The notes: generated by a model from the sequence alone, not told the origin. DNA of 64,000 nucleotides from Lotus japonicus (GCF_012489685.1 NC_080042.1:54984066-55048065); one strand, 5' to 3'. Shown: positions 46,832-59,522, counted from the first letter of the stretch. A program made the numbers and translations.

Positions 46832-48102
46832 ATGGACAACGACAAGGATGTGGGATCGATTCATAGGCCACCTATGCTTGATGGGTCTAATTATGACTAT
46901 TGGAAGGCATGCATGGTTGCTTTTCTCAGATCTATTGATGGCAAGACCTACAAGTTATTTCTCAAACGATAGAAGCAACCTGTCAAGACTACTCAAGAAG
47001 GAACCTCAACCACTGAACTGAAACCAGAAGAAGACTGCAATAAGGAGGAAGATGGAGAAGCTGTTTCTAATTCAAAGGCTCTCAATGCTATCTTTAATGG
47101 TGTTGATAAGAATATGTTCAGACTGATTCACACTTGTACTGATGTCAAAGATGCTTGGGAAATTCTCAAGGTTGCTCATGAGGGTACTGCTAGGGTTCGC
47201 ATGTTAAGACTTCAATTGCTAACTACTCAATTTGAAAACCTTAGGATGAAGGAGGATGAAACTATCTATGAGTTTCACATGGGTGTACGTGACATGGAAA
47301 ATGCATCTTTTTCCTTAGGAGAACAGATGTCAAAGGAGAAACTTGTTAGGAAGATTCTTAGGTCTCTGGCTAAGAAATTTGACATGAAAGTCCCAGCTAT
47401 TGAGGAGGCACAAGACATCAGTAGCATCAAGGTGGATGAACTTATTGGCTCACTACAAACTTTTGAAATGTCTTTCAATGATAGAACAGAGAAGAAGAGC
47501 AAGAGTATCGCATTTGTGTCCAACACTGATGAGGATGATCAAAGTGAGAAAGACACTTATGAGAATTTGACAGAGGCCTTAGAAATGCTTGGGAGAAAAT
47601 TCAATAAAGTCATGAAGAGGTTTGATAGAAGACCAAGGCCAAATGTTTAAGACAAGCGTCAAACAATCCCAAGAACTCTGGATATGCTCCAAAAAATAAG
47701 GAAGAAGACAAATCGAACAAAAGCAAAGGAGTTCAGTGCCATGGATGTGAAGGATATGGTCACATCAAAGCTGAATGTGCAACTTATCTGAAGAAGCAAG
47801 GGAAAGGAATGTTAGCTACTTGGTCAGATGATGATGATTCTGAAGAAGATGAGAGTCCAGTACTGGGTTTGACAGTAAAATTCCGTTCTGACAGTGAGTC
47901 TAGTGATGAAGAAATTTCAAAGGAAGAACTTGCTGAAACTTACAAGTTACTTTTCAAGAAATGGCAAGAGGCTTGTGAATATGGAAAGAAACTAGAAGGA
48001 ACTGTCAATGGACTTCATAAGGAAAAACAAAGTCTTCAAGACATCAATGAAAATTTTCAGGAGGAATTATCTGTGATGAAATCCAGACTTGAAGGAATGT
48101 AA
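46832..48102 (+). pseudogene. gag of the SIRE-type element (broken)
   Basis: Begins with the ATG at 46832 and reads a copia gag N-terminus ('DGSNYDYWKACMVAFL'). An in-frame TAG at 46970-46972 breaks it after 46 codons, then the UBN2-type core continues in the same frame ('DAWEILKVAHEGTARVRM', 'YEFHMGVRDMENASF'). A TAA near 47648 and a one-base frameshift follow. The zinc knuckle CHGCEGYGHIKAEC (from 47737) and an acidic plus coiled-coil tail ending at 48102 are in the shifted frame. Gag coats the RNA in the particle; this copy cannot make it. Confidence 0.85.
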
Positions 48103-48539
48103 AATCAGTGCGTATGCTGAACAAGGGTACTGATATGTTTGACCAGATGCTGGAATAGGGAAAAAAACAACCAAAGATATGAAGGGGTTGGGATATGAGG
48201 GTGACACCACTCCATAAGAAACCAAAAAGGTTACTCCTAAGTTTGTTCCTGCTGAAAGGAAGAATGAATTCAAGATGTCGAACCTAATGTCCAAACAAGG
48301 CGTCAAACATGTGTACCCATAGATACCCTATGTGTATCCACAAGTTCAGAAGGCTAAGAACACAGGCTAGAGATGTCATCATTGTGGTAGAATGGACACA
48401 TAAGACCTTATTCTATAGGTTGTATGGATTCCCAAAAGGAAATCATCTCAGTTGATTACTCGTGAAGCAAGAAAGAAAGAGTGGAAGGTTAAAAGCAACA
48501 TGTCTGCTTTAGTTGCATACACCTCTCTGAGAATATCTT

Positions 48540-51500
48540 CTAAAGAGGATTGATATTTTGACAGTGGTTGTTACAGACACATGACTGGAGTGAAGAACTA
48601 TCTTGGTGACATGAAGCCACACTCTACCAGTTATGTTACCTTTGGTGATGGTGCTCAAGGAAAAATCAAGGGATCTGGAAAACTTGTTAGTAGTGGATCT
48701 CTAGAGCTGAATGATGTTTTACTAGTTGAAGGTTTGACAGCCAACCTGATCAGTTTAAGTCAGCTATCTGATTTGGATCTCGATGTTACCTTCTGTAAAA
48801 CTGGGTGCAAAGTGACTGATGAGAATGGTGAAGTGGTAATGAGAGGTGCTAGACCAAAGGACAATTGTTATATGTGGATCTCTCAGTATAAATCCATGTC
48901 TTCAAGATGCTTGGTAACCAAGGAAGAGGAAGTTAAACTATGGCACCAGAAACTTGGGCATCTGAATCTCAAGAGCATGAAGAAAATCATCTCCAAAGAC
49001 GCTATCAGAGGACTACCCAAACTGAAGATAGAAGAAGGGAGAATATGTGGAGCATGTCAGGTTGGAAAGCAAACCAAGGTTTCACATAAGAAGTTACAAC
49101 TTGTGGCTACAACCAGGACTTTGGAACTCATTCATATGGATCTCATGGGACAAATTCAGGTAGAAAGAATTGAAGGAAAAATGTATGCTTTTGTTTGTGT
49201 AGATGATTTTTCTAGATATACATGGGTAAAGTTTATTGCAGAAAAATCAGACACATTTGATGTGTTCAAGGAACTAAGTCAACAACTTCAGAGGGAGAAG
49301 GGATCTGGAATTGTGAGAATTCATATTGATCATGGCAAGGAGTTTTAAAACAGCAGGTTTTAAGATTATTGTACTAGTGAAGGAATTAGTCTTGAGTTCT
49401 CAGCTCCAATTACACCTCAACAAAATGGAGTGGTAGAAATGAAAAATAGAACTCTGCAAGAATCAGCAAGGGTTATGTTGCATGCTAAAAGACTTCCAAA
49501 TCACTTATGGGCTGAAGCTATGAACACAACTTGCTATATTCACAACCGTGTCACCATCAGATCTGGAACTACTTCAACTCAGCATGAGTTGTGGAAAGGA
49601 AGAAAGCCAACTGTTAATTACTTCCATGTCTTTGGTAGTAAATGTTACATTCTAGCTGATCGTGAGCAGAGAAGGAAAATGGATCCAAAGAGTGATGAAG
49701 GCATTTTTCTGGGGTATTCTACAAACAACAAAGCTTATATAGAGTATACAACTCCCGTACAAAGACATTGATGAAATCTATAAATGGTGTGGTTGATGAC
49801 AACTTGGAAGACATGAAGATCACATAGGCGATTGCAGATGATCCTTTACCTCAGTCAGTTGTTGACAGACCACATGTCTCAGACATCCAGTTAGATAATG
49901 AATCTGAAGAAGAAAATGAAAGCATGACCCCTCAGAATAAAGGACCCTCTATTAGAATATAGAAGATTCATCCTAAGGAAAACATCATAGGGGATCTGAA
50001 TGAAGGTGTTATTACTAGATCCAAAGAAGTCATCTCCAATGGGTGTTTTATTTCCAAAATTGACCCTAAAAACATCAAGGAAGCTTTGACAGATGAATAC
50101 TGGATAAATGTTATGCAAGAGGAATTAGCTCAGTTCAAGAGGAATGAGGTTTGGAACTTAGTTCCTAGGCCTGATGGGGTAAATGTCATAGGTACCAAGT
50201 GGATTTTCAGGAACAAATCTGATGAGAATAGTACTATTACCATAAATAAGGTCAGATTGGTAGCTCAAGGATACACGCAGATTGAAGGAGTAGACTTTGA
50301 TGAAACATTCTCTCCAGCTGCTAGATTGGAATCCATCAGACTTTTGCTGGGAGTTGCATGTCTATTGAAGTTCAGACTGTTTCAAATGGATGTTAAAAGT
50401 GCATTCTTGAATGAGTATCTGAATGAAGAAGTGTGCGTTGAACATCCAAAAGTTTTCATTCATTCAACCTATCCAGAACATGTGTACAAGTTAAAGAAGG
50501 TTGTCTATGGGTTGAAACAAGCACCAAGAGCATGGTATGAAAGACTCACTAAATTTTTTACAAATAATGGGTACAACAAAGGTGGAATCGACAATACTTT
50601 ATTTGTGACGAATGTCAAAGGAAAGCCGATGATTGCTCAAATGTATGTTGATGACATTGTTTTTGGAGGGATGTCAGGCCAAATGGTAGAACATTTTGTC
50701 AATCAGATGAAGTCTGAGTTTGAGATTAGCATGGTTGGTGAACTGAAATACTTCTTAGGGATACAAGTGAAGCAGATGGAGGACTCAATTTTTATCTCTC
50801 AGAGTAAGTCCGCAAAGGAGTTAGTTAAAAAGTTTGGTCTTGAAAGTGCAACACATAAAAGAACTCTTGCAGCAACTCATATCAAACTGACTAAAGATGA
50901 GAGCGAAGCTGATGTTGATCAAAGCCTATATAGAAGTATGGTTGGAGTAGACTAGATATTGCTTTTTCAGATGGAGTTTGTGCTAGGTATCAAGCTGCAC
51001 CAAAGAAGAGTCATCTCCCTCAAGTCAAGAGGATCATTAAGTATATAAGTGGAACTATTGACTACGATATCTTTTATGCTCACAACACTAATTCAAGGTT
51101 GATAGGATATTGTGATGCATATTGGGCAGGAAATGCAGATGAGAGGAAAAGCACTTCTGGAGGATGCTTCTTTCTTGGGAATAATCTTATATCCTGGTTC
51201 AACAAGAAGCAAAATTGTGTCTCATTATCTATTGCTGAAGCTGAATATATAGCTGCTGGAAGTGGATGTACTCAAATGTTATGGATGAAGCAGATGTTGA
51301 AAGAATACAATGTCGAACAAGATGTTATGACATTGTACCGTGCAACCTTGAGTGCTATCAACATTTCTAAAAATCCAATCCAACACAGCAGAACAAAGCA
51401 TATTGATATTCGCCATCATTTTAGCAGAGAACTAGTGGAAGAAAAAATCATTGCATTAGAGCATGTGGAAACTGAATTGCAGTTGGCAGATATCTTTACA

Positions 51501-51572
51501 AAGGCGTTGGATGCGGCTAAGTTTGATAAGTTAAGAGAGAAATTAGGGATTTGTGTAATAACTGACTTATAG
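48540..51572 (+). pseudogene. pol of the SIRE-type element: protease, integrase, RT, RNase H (broken)
   Basis: The protease active site YFDSG is at about 48554-48568, right after an in-frame TGA. The GAG-pre-integrase/zinc-binding part (WHQKLGHLN ... CGACQVGKQ) lies around 48940-49070, and the integrase core follows ('LIHMDLMGQ', 'HIDHGKEF', 'TPQQNGVVEMKNRT') with stops at about 49346 and 49362. Reverse transcriptase occupies 50086-50955 with KVRLVAQGYTQ, MDVKSAFLN, YGLKQAPRAW and catalytic YVDD (50644-50655). It has a break near 50955, and RNase H follows at 51099-51572 ('YCDAYWAGNADERKSTSGG', 'KHIDIRHHF'). Inactive. Confidence 0.88.
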
Positions 51573-53232
51573 CAGCTATTGACACATGTCAAGGGAAACA
51601 ACTATTTTTCGCTCTATTTAACCGCCCTTGATCATCTTTTGGAAGTCACAAATTTGCACTTCCTTGTTGCTGTGAAATTCGATTATTCTCTCTCGTATTT
51701 CTCTCTAACGTCTAACGGTTACTTTTTGCTTTCTCTCAAGTTATCTACAACCATGTCTCAAGAATCAGGGAAGAAGTACGCTGCTGGTCCTAAACCTGTC
51801 AAAAATGTTCATGGTGTCAGGTTTCTTCGTTTGAATCCTTCATCATCCACACCCTCTAGGGTTACTCGTTCCTCTGCTTCAATTGCTTCCCCAGAATCCT
51901 CTGGTCCAGCTAAGAGGACCCGGAGTTCAAGAATCAAACATGTTTCACACAAGAAAGGAAGGAGGAGAAGGTTTCTGCTTTCACTGGAAAGAAAAGAAAA
52001 CATGTTTCTGTCACTGACTCTGAACTGGATGTCGAGCAAGATGTCCCAGGCATCTCTACCACTGCCAGAAAGAGAGCCAAGGGAAGAGAATTCCTTTGAA
52101 CATTCCTGATGCCCCAATGGATAATGTGTCCTTCCACTCTGCAGAATTCGCTCAGAGATGGAAATTTGTTTTTCAGAGAAGGATTGCTATTGAAAGAGAG
52201 TTAAGTGAAGAAGCTTTGAGTTATACAGAGATCACTAATCTTCTTGAACGGGCTGGTTTGATGAAGACTATCAAAGAGCTGGGTAAGTGTTTTATTCAAT
52301 TGATCAGGGAGTTCATTGTGAGCATTCCCTCTGACTGTGATAATAGGGACAATGTTGAGTACATAAAAGTGTTTGTAAGGGGGAAGTGTGTTGACTTCTC
52401 TCCTGAAGTGATTAATATATATTTGGGCAGAAGCCATGATGCTGTGACTGAGGGGGAGCCTGACTTGGACAGGGTTTCTCACACCCTCACTAGAAAGTTG
52501 ATCAAGTAATGGCCAAAGAAAATGTTGTTACCCTCTGGGAAGTTGACTGCAAAGTATGTTGTACTGTAAAAAATAGGCACTGCAAACTGGATGACTACCC
52601 AACATTTGTTTGGAGTGACTCCTCCACTGGCCAGAATGATCTACTTGATTGGAACATGAGGTGATTTTGATTTTGGAAATCTTGTCTATGAGCAGACTCT
52701 CAAGCATGCTGGATCTTTTTTTGTGAAGCTGCCTATTCTGTTTCCTTGTTTTATATCTAGACTGATTCTGCATCAACATCCTAACATTGTGAGGGATGAT
52801 GAACCTCTAGGTAAGAAACCTCTGCCTCTCAAAATTTATTACCGTTTTTTACTGGGACACATGTTCGAGACATTATGTTGTCTCTTGCAAAGGGAACTGC
52901 CAGTGCTAGTGACATTAAGGCACCTGGGTCAAGCAAGGAGGATATTGTGGCTGAGTTGCAAGAAATTTCCAAGACCCTGCAAGACACCATACAGGCTTGC
53001 AAGGTGAGGAAGCATAATGTTGATCAACTGATCAAAGCTCTGACTGATGTTGCTGCTGCTACTGAGGAAAAATAGGTTGAAGAGGAAGCTGAGATTGTAG
53101 GGAATGAGGATGCTGCAATTGAAGAAGAGGAAGCTCAGTATGAAACTGTTGGGGAAGAAGAAGGAGAGACTGATGAAGGAGAAAATGTCATTGGTTTTAC
53201 CAGTTCTGCTACTCATAGTGCTTCTCTTTGAT
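51573..53232 (+). pseudogene. Env-position extra frame of the SIRE-type element (broken)
   Basis: Downstream of pol, a third coding region starts near the ATG at 51752 (MSQESGKKYA). It passes through a Ser/Arg-rich basic stretch, then after a frameshift continues into a folded-looking region ('FAQRWKFVFQRRIAIEREL', 'VDFSPEVINIYLGRSHDA') and stops near 52509. Further protein-like text follows to about 53232, ending in a Lys/Glu coiled-coil ('LIKALTDVAAATEEK') and an acidic tail. SIRE/Maximus elements are known for an env-like ORF here; its role is not established. No clear signal peptide or fusion peptide is evident. Several stops and frameshifts make it non-functional. Confidence 0.7.
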
Positions 53233-53919
53233 TTTTTTTCTTTGGATGTTTTTTATGAAGCCTGCTGGCTCTATGACTTTTACTCTCATGGTCTGTAATA
53301 ATTTTGGAATTGATCTCTAAGCACTTTGGTTAGCTACTATGGTTCACTTTAATGGATAAGTATGCTAGTTCTTCTTGTGGACTTCATTGAGCCTTTGCCA
53401 AATTGTGCTAATAAGGGGGAGTAATGTGTGTAATGTGTGTGCAGTGCAGTTGTGTAGTAGCAATAGTTTCTGATATGCTATGTTGTTCTGTTTGTTATGT
53501 CTACTGTGAAGTGGTAGTGGTTATGGTGTACTAATCTGCTGTGCTGAACTCTGATCTATCTATCGGTTTTGTTGTTTACTGCACTTGGGTGCTTTTGTGC
53601 AGTATGTGCTTTTCTGAGATTAGTGTGTTCAAAGCTACTGTTGATAGATATGTGTAAGACCAAGATTTGGTCATGTAGTACAACTCTATGTTTTAATGAC
53701 TACATGTTAACTATCGTGTATGAACAATTATGGTACTTTAACATTGTTTTCTGAGTGTTTAAATGACAGGCTCTGACTCTGGTCAATACTCACAATTATC
53801 AGAAGCATTTAGCCCAAAGAGTAACCATCGCAACGCTTTCGCACTCACTATGTTCTGATTGAACAGTAGTATATGCTTCAGAAGTTCTGAAGATGATAAG
53901 CTCTGATGTGGATTCAGAT

Positions 53920-54010
53920 CACTTCAAGTTCTGAAGACCAGAAGCTCTAAAGGTCCAGAGGCTCTGAAGGTCCAGAAGCTCTGAAGGTCCAGAAGCTGAG
54001 AAGTAGAGAT
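53920..54010 (+). repeat. Short tandem repeat 'tctgaaggtccagaagc' in nested LTR
   Basis: Five or so imperfect units of 16-17 bp, such as GCTCTGAAGGTCCAGAA, run through the presumed U3 region of the nested LTR upstream of its TATA box. Such repeats often act as promoter modules in copia LTRs. Confidence 0.7.
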
Positions 54011-54325
54011 TCTGAAGTCCAAGAGTAAGCTGGCTCTGAAGACTAAGTACTTCCAACTTTGATGTCCAGAAGCAGAAGATACGAAGGTCAGAGGATCCAA
54101 GCTTCCCTCTGACTCTGATCACCAAGCTTCACAAGTTCCAACATGAAGCGTCGTCTGATCAGAAGTCAACTAGGATAAGGCTCACGTCGCTGTCCAAGTA
54201 CAAAAGCAATTGTACTATCCTGACGACCTTACCTAAGATGTTCAGCCATAGCAGAATATGGAAGTTCCGGATTTTCCCTCCAACGGTAGCATTTCAAACA
54301 ACGAATACAACCATAATCCTTGGAG

Positions 54326-54333
54326 TATAAATA
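54326..54333 (+). promoter_or_regulatory. TATA box of the nested LTR
   Basis: TATAAATA in 'gagtataaatagagg', about 520 bp before the LTR end, a typical place for the U3/R boundary of such LTRs. Confidence 0.6.
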
Positions 54334-54997
54334 GAGGTTGAAGTTGGAAGAAGACGCTAAGAAACTTTGTACAAGCTTAAGCAACCATTCAATATTCTCT
54401 TAGCAATCTTTCTTCAATAGTTCTTACTATGTTTACCTTAGCTTTCTCAGAAGCACTCATTGTAAACCCAAAACCCTCAAACAGTTAGTTTGATTTCCTT
54501 AAGGGACCTAGGTTTGTCAGCTCCTTGAGAAGACTGAGAGTGTGAATCTTAGTGTTTGCTAGTTCATTGTATTGTTAGTCACTGAGCAGGTTGCTAGTGC
54601 AGTTGTAACAAACATTGAATAGTGGATTGCCTTCATTCTAAGAAGGAAGAAATCACCTTAACGGGTGGACTGGATTATCTTGAGCGATTATCAAGTGAAC
54701 CAGGATAAAATACTTGTGTGCTTCTCTTCATCTCTTATCTTTGCACCTTGTGTTGTTTATTCGAGAGATTTATCTAAATCTCAAGAGGGAACAGTTTTTA
54801 GTTGAAAACGCTATTCAAAACCCCCATTTCTATCGTTTTTCATACCTTCAATATGTTTGTAGAAGGTGTGTAAGAGGTATGTGAGCTACCTTGATATATT
54901 CTGGTTGCTCTTATTTAGTGATTCAAGTTGCATGATGTGTTTTGAAGAGCTTTATGGTAGTGGATTGTATTAGCTAAAATTTGACAAAGGGAGAGAT

Positions 54998-55912
54998 TGT
55001 TGTTCCTTTGTTACAGTTGTCTACATTTTAGCTAATGTGTTATGTGTGCCAAGATGTCGGACAATTTGTTGTAACATCGTGCTGTGACATTTGTCCCTGA
55101 GAAACGTGTGTGTACTTGGCAGATTATTGTGAAGCTTTGAACTGACTACGTGATGTGCAAGTTAGGGTTTTGTTGGAAGCTTCTATGCGCCGCTCATGGA
55201 TTATTTTTAGTGTGATCAAATCAAATTTTGAGAGATTTGATGTGAGTTATTTTTGGAAGTTGTTATCTGCAACTAAAACGCGTTTGTTGAAGATCTTCTG
55301 CAGATTTGTTTTAATTGGTAACTTCCTGTTTTTGTTTGGACTCTGTGCTCGCTCAAGCCCATTGAAGACAGGCCTGGTCGACTGCTACTTATGAAGACGA
55401 AAACCTAGTTGCTAGGTGTGCTTTGTGTTGAGTGAATTAGGTTTTACTCTTGTTAGTTCACACTTGTATTGTTCTCTCAGCAGCTTTATGTTATTGTTCT
55501 AAGCTTAGAGTTGTTGTGTGAGTTGTCTGATCTTGAGATCGTATTTACTCTTGTTGAAAGAGATCAATCACTGTGGCAGTGATTATGTGTGAGAAAGTGA
55601 GAGGGGCTCTTATACTTAGGGGGAGGACTAAGTAATAAGTCACGGGTAGAGATAGGTAGAAAAAGCTGTGAACTGGGGCAGCTCAGTTAAGACCTTTTGT
55701 GTACAATTTCTCTATAATAGTGGATTATCTTTCTCGGGTGAAAACTCTCCAAACGTAGGTGATATTGCACCGAACTGGGTTAACAATCTTTTGTGTCTTG
55801 TTTGTTATTTTTGTTCTTAAACTTGCATTTCTGAACATTATAATTTGTGTTATGTTGTACAAGATGTTCTAGACATCTGGTAGAACATATGTCCGTGTGT
55901 GCCAGAATTTTA
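54998..55912 (+). repeat. 3' LTR of the SIRE-type element
   Basis: Starts TGTTGTTCCTTTGTTA directly after the polypurine tract and ends GCCAGAATTTTA, where the terminal CA has become TA. Collinear with the 5' LTR with scattered substitutions and a few short indels. Confidence 0.9.
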
Positions 55913-56872
55913 GTTATGTTTGGCCTAAGATTCGAGACGTTCGAACTTTGGGCAGCCGCATCAAGAGGAGAACAACCAAGGAAAACGCCCAAGGTAAGGG
56001 CACCTTTTCCATTTACTAGCTATATGCTAAACATCGACTTGTCGGTGATTGATTGTCATGATGTGAAATGATAGTGAAGTATGTTTGATTGAAGTGTGGT
56101 TTGCTATTGAAGCATGCTATCGAGATGTTGGTTTGTGTTGATGCATGGTTGAATGAATAGTATGCATGTACAAGTACTGTCATAATTGTTTAATTATGCA
56201 TAAGAATTGATTACAGATGTGTGAGTAGTTAAAGGGAGATATTAAGTGAGAAAGCAGCACTAAATGTGGGACGAACAATAATTTGATTACAGATGAATTA
56301 GCCTTGAATATAGAGAATTTTTAATTTTAAATTGAATGCTAAAGATTCTGGTTTTAATTGAAGACTGTTGGCGGTTGGTGTATCAAGCCAAGTTCTCACT
56401 GTACGTGCATCTTCTCATGCAAACCCTTGTGAAGATGATGTCCAACGGGACTCACGCTCAGTGCATAATGTAAAGAAGGTGGCACATGTATTTCTAACAA
56501 GTCACCTAGTTGTTTCTAAATCACCCTAAAAAATGGTTTCCCATGACACCAAGCAACATGTTTTCCTACGTGGCATCTAAAACAAGCAAAAGAGTTCCAA
56601 GAAGATTGGCAACCCTTCACCTTCTACCTTGAGCTGTCCACAACACGAGGGTGTGTCGAGGGAAAGAGAGAGGAGCTTGTCTCCGGGCTCTTAAGCTTAA
56701 TGTTGTTAGTGTTAGCCCTTCTTGTTTCCATGATATTTAATTTTATCGAATATCCAAGGAACTAGTAATAAGGGCGTGTCCTTGTTGATTAATGACGTTT
56801 CTCTAAGAGATAATGTTTCCTATCCTGCTCTTTTTGAATCTCAGGTGAGGGGTACCTGGGCGCTGTCTATTT
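55913..56872. other. Spacer with possible LTR fragment
   Basis: About 55913-56250 ('gcctaagattcgagacgttc', 'caaggtaagggcacctttt') has the flavour of a gypsy LTR end but no boundaries or partner copy were found. The rest to 56872 shows nothing nameable. Confidence 0.35.
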
Positions 56873-58200
56873 TCAGGAGGCATAGTGTGTAGAGGGAAAG
56901 AGATTCCCCAACTCATCTTTGCCCATCAGGAATCCTTCAACACCGGAGCCTTGGCCGCCGCCGCCACCGTTCCTGCTTCCACCGTCATCGTTCGACATTG
57001 TGACTCTGGCACATTGTATGGTTTTCCAAAGGACCAAAGCATAAATTTCTATTGTTATCCATCTGAGCCAGCCTTCTATAGTAGAATTTGTGGTTTGAGT
57101 TTCTAAATTTCCCATTAATTCGAAGACCATACACTGGCCCATTAACTATCACCTTTTTAAAGAAGTTTATGGCTCCTAACTGAGACGTTCGAATCTTTAC
57201 CTGAGCGAATTCCAGGGTTGCATAAGATTCAGTATCCTCATGCAACACTATAAGTTCTCTTACCGATGCCACCATTTTCGACAAGAAACTCTTCTTCCAT
57301 AAGTTCAGGGGGATCCCATGCACCCTCACCCATGCATGCATGTATGTATCCTGTCACTGCTACATGACTCCATGGATCAAGGGAATCAAATAAACCTTCC
57401 AGCCACTTTTGAACCCCCTGTAGAGTCTCTTCCACCTTCATACCATCCAACCTAGAAATCAGCACCATGTTATCCCCCTTATGGCGCACTAGCACTGAAT
57501 TGAAGCCTGAGATAGCAAAAGATTCTTGCAATGTATGTTTCCACCCCTTCTAGACCATGCACCACCCCCACCCAACTCTTCATTAGCCATTCTTCAACCG
57601 AGTAATCCACGGTGATTTTTCTCACTTTCCAAGGCTCCAGACCATCCACTGACGCTTTGAGCCCCTTCTGGTTCTGACCCATAGTCAGGCTTGAGCGAAC
57701 GTTTTACACTCTTGAGTTGTAGCCCTTCTTGCTATAGAGGTAGAGATTTTCCATGCTTCTTTTTCTTTGGGATCTTCGTTGGCAAATTCCTTCGTCATCT
57801 TGCTTTTCCCTTCCTCCTTTTCGAACTTCGGTAAATTTGCAAAAAACTCCATATTTCCTATCAGTGTCGGATCCATAGATCTCTCTAGCTAAGCAGGGTT
57901 CTGGACGTCTAGAAATCGCACAAAACCGAATCTCCTTCCAGCTTTGTCTCTTCGTGGAGTATGAAGCCCTCCCAAGCCCTTCCCCATCTTTGAAATACTT
58001 CCCACATATTCTTCTCCTTAAATTCATCAGGGAAGTTGGAGAAGTAGAATATGGTTATGTTTTGATATCTTCCTTTCCACCCATGGCTTCCTTTCCACCC
58101 TTCTACCAGCATTGTTCTCCTTGGATCTTGGTGATCTCGCTCTCCAAACTCTCGTCTTCCTCGTCACTCTCTCCCACCCTCTCTCTCCCTCTTTCTCACT
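56873..58200 (-). pseudogene. LINE ORF1 (DUF4283/RRM-like gag) remnant
   Basis: Minus-strand text in several frames reads as the ORF1 protein of plant LINEs. From the N-terminal side: 'ITIFYFSNFPDEFKEKNMW' (RRM-like start), 'VFQRWGRAWEGF', 'NMEFFANLPKF', then 'VEETLQGVQKWLEGLFDSL' and 'HAWVRVHGIPLNLWKKSF', the DUF4283 hallmark 'W.RV.GIPL..W', and a Gly-rich tail. At least five frame changes or stops are present. No endonuclease or reverse transcriptase follows on this strand, so it is an isolated ORF1 piece. Confidence 0.75.
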
Positions 58201-58891
58201 CGTCCTCTAAAACAAGATCTCAAATAGGGAAGGATATACAACTTAGTGTAAACTTTTAACAACAATCCATAATGGTTCCTCTCTATTGCACCCTTCTTAA
58301 CCAAATAATCCACAATAAAGTTTGCTTCCCGTAAATATGAGCAATTCACAGATAATTTACCTCAGTCATAATAACATCAATATGGTTTAGATCATTTACA
58401 AGTTTTCACAACTTTCTCTACGATTAACTCATCAAACAAGAAGAGATGTATGCATTGCTCTCTACGAGAATTAACATCACTTAAATTGTACTGCTGACAA
58501 AAAAAGAAGGGCATATATACCTCCACCTGATCAAAAGCCCATTGAGCCCCAAAGACTTGAACTAATACCACACCACTTCTCTCTTGAAATTTCGTAAAGT
58601 ACCTCCAACTCTGCTAGGTCTTGGGTTATCTTTAGATGGCCCATATAATATTGATAAGATTTTCTTTTCTCTTTAGGCCACATGAAAAAGTCAAATTAAA
58701 GTCCATTACTTACCGGTGAAGATATTGTTTATATTGAAAAACATATACTCATTTCTTTATATATTACTTGGTATGGAGGTGGTGGGTGGTGAACTTTTTA
58801 CTAAGAAGGAGGATCATTGATGTTGTTTTGTAATAGTTGCTACATTAGTTTCTTGTCTCCTCTCTTCCTATATATTTGTATTGGGTTGAAG
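58201..58891. other. Spacer
   Basis: No gene or repeat recognised. Confidence 0.4.
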
Positions 58892-59224
58892 CAGGGACGG
58901 ATCTATGTTCAAGTATATGAGGGCAAGTGCCCTCACTTGAATTTGAAAAATATCATTAGAAAAAAATTTGAGTAGTAAAAATATGTGTTTTTTTTTTATG
59001 GTTTCTTTGGTAAAAAATGCCATCACTTGTATACCACGTTGTTAAATGTGCTCACTTGAGTAGTAAAAGTATGGTTTTTTATGACCCCTTTGGTAAAAAA
59101 TGTTTTCACTTGTGTCCACTTTAGTAAAAAATTTCATAACTTCTAATAGTATATGTTATTTGCTTTTTACAAATTTATGTGTATATATTGCCTTCACAAC
59201 ATTAAATTTCTGAATCCGTCATTG
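58892..59224. mobile_element. hAT-type MITE, 333 bp, with 8-bp target duplication
   Basis: Left end CAGGGACGGATCT and right end GAATCCGTCATTG are inverted relatives (CAATGACGGATTC when reversed). GGTTGAAG occurs immediately outside both ends (58884-58891 and 59225-59232), the 8-bp duplication that defines hAT insertions. Internally it has diverged repeats of 'aagtgccctcacttg' and 'tttggtaaaaaatg'. No transposase. Confidence 0.85.
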
Positions 59225-59370
59225 GGTTGAAGTACCCCTTGTACTTCACTTCAATATATTTCATATGGATTATAAAAAAATATATAATTGTTATGGTTAG
59301 TGAGATTTGGAAAATATGTTTACATTGAGTACCCATGCGTGCAACTCATTACCATATTTGAATATATATT

Positions 59371-59522
59371 ATTATTTTATTACCGAAAATTTGAGTAAAT
59401 TTCACTCCGGTCACCACTACGAGTTAGGCAGACCTTTGGAAATATATTATTATTTTATTACTGAAAATTTGAGTATTTAAATTTCACTCCGGTCACCACT
59501 ACGGGTTAGGCAGACCTTTGGA
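59371..59522 (+). repeat. 78-bp tandem duplication
   Basis: 'Attattttattac.gaaaat' through 'ttaggcagacctttgga' occurs twice in tandem, the second copy with a 7-bp insertion. Origin unknown. Confidence 0.85.

Larger units (their letters stand above)
53745..54850 (+). mobile_element. Nested solo LTR (SIRE-related) within the 10-kb element
   Basis: Within the 3' non-coding part of the host element, a foreign stretch from about TGTTTTCTGAG (53745) to CATACCTTCA (54850) has the structure of a legume copia LTR. It has a TATA box TATAAATA (54326-54333), a transcript-leader-like region, and an end reading 'acccccatttctatcg...ccttca'. It has no coding region. The exact ends and target duplication are uncertain ('tgttt' occurs at both borders). 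It must be younger than the host element. Confidence 0.6.
45864..55912 (+). mobile_element. SIRE-type Ty1/copia retrotransposon, full length but mutated, 10 kb
   Basis: Two near-identical LTRs (45864-46766 and 54998-55912) enclose gag, protease, integrase, reverse transcriptase and RNase H in copia order, then an extra frame in the env position. The polypurine tract 'caaagggagagat' lies directly before the 3' LTR, and an AGGGGGAG tract at 53412 resembles the additional tracts of SIRE elements. Flanking 5-mers are ATTAT and GTTAT, a 4/5 match to a target duplication. No clear initiator-Met tRNA primer site was found after the 5' LTR. The LTRs differ at many scattered positions, so the insertion is not recent. 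A solo LTR is nested near the 3' end. Confidence 0.85.
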
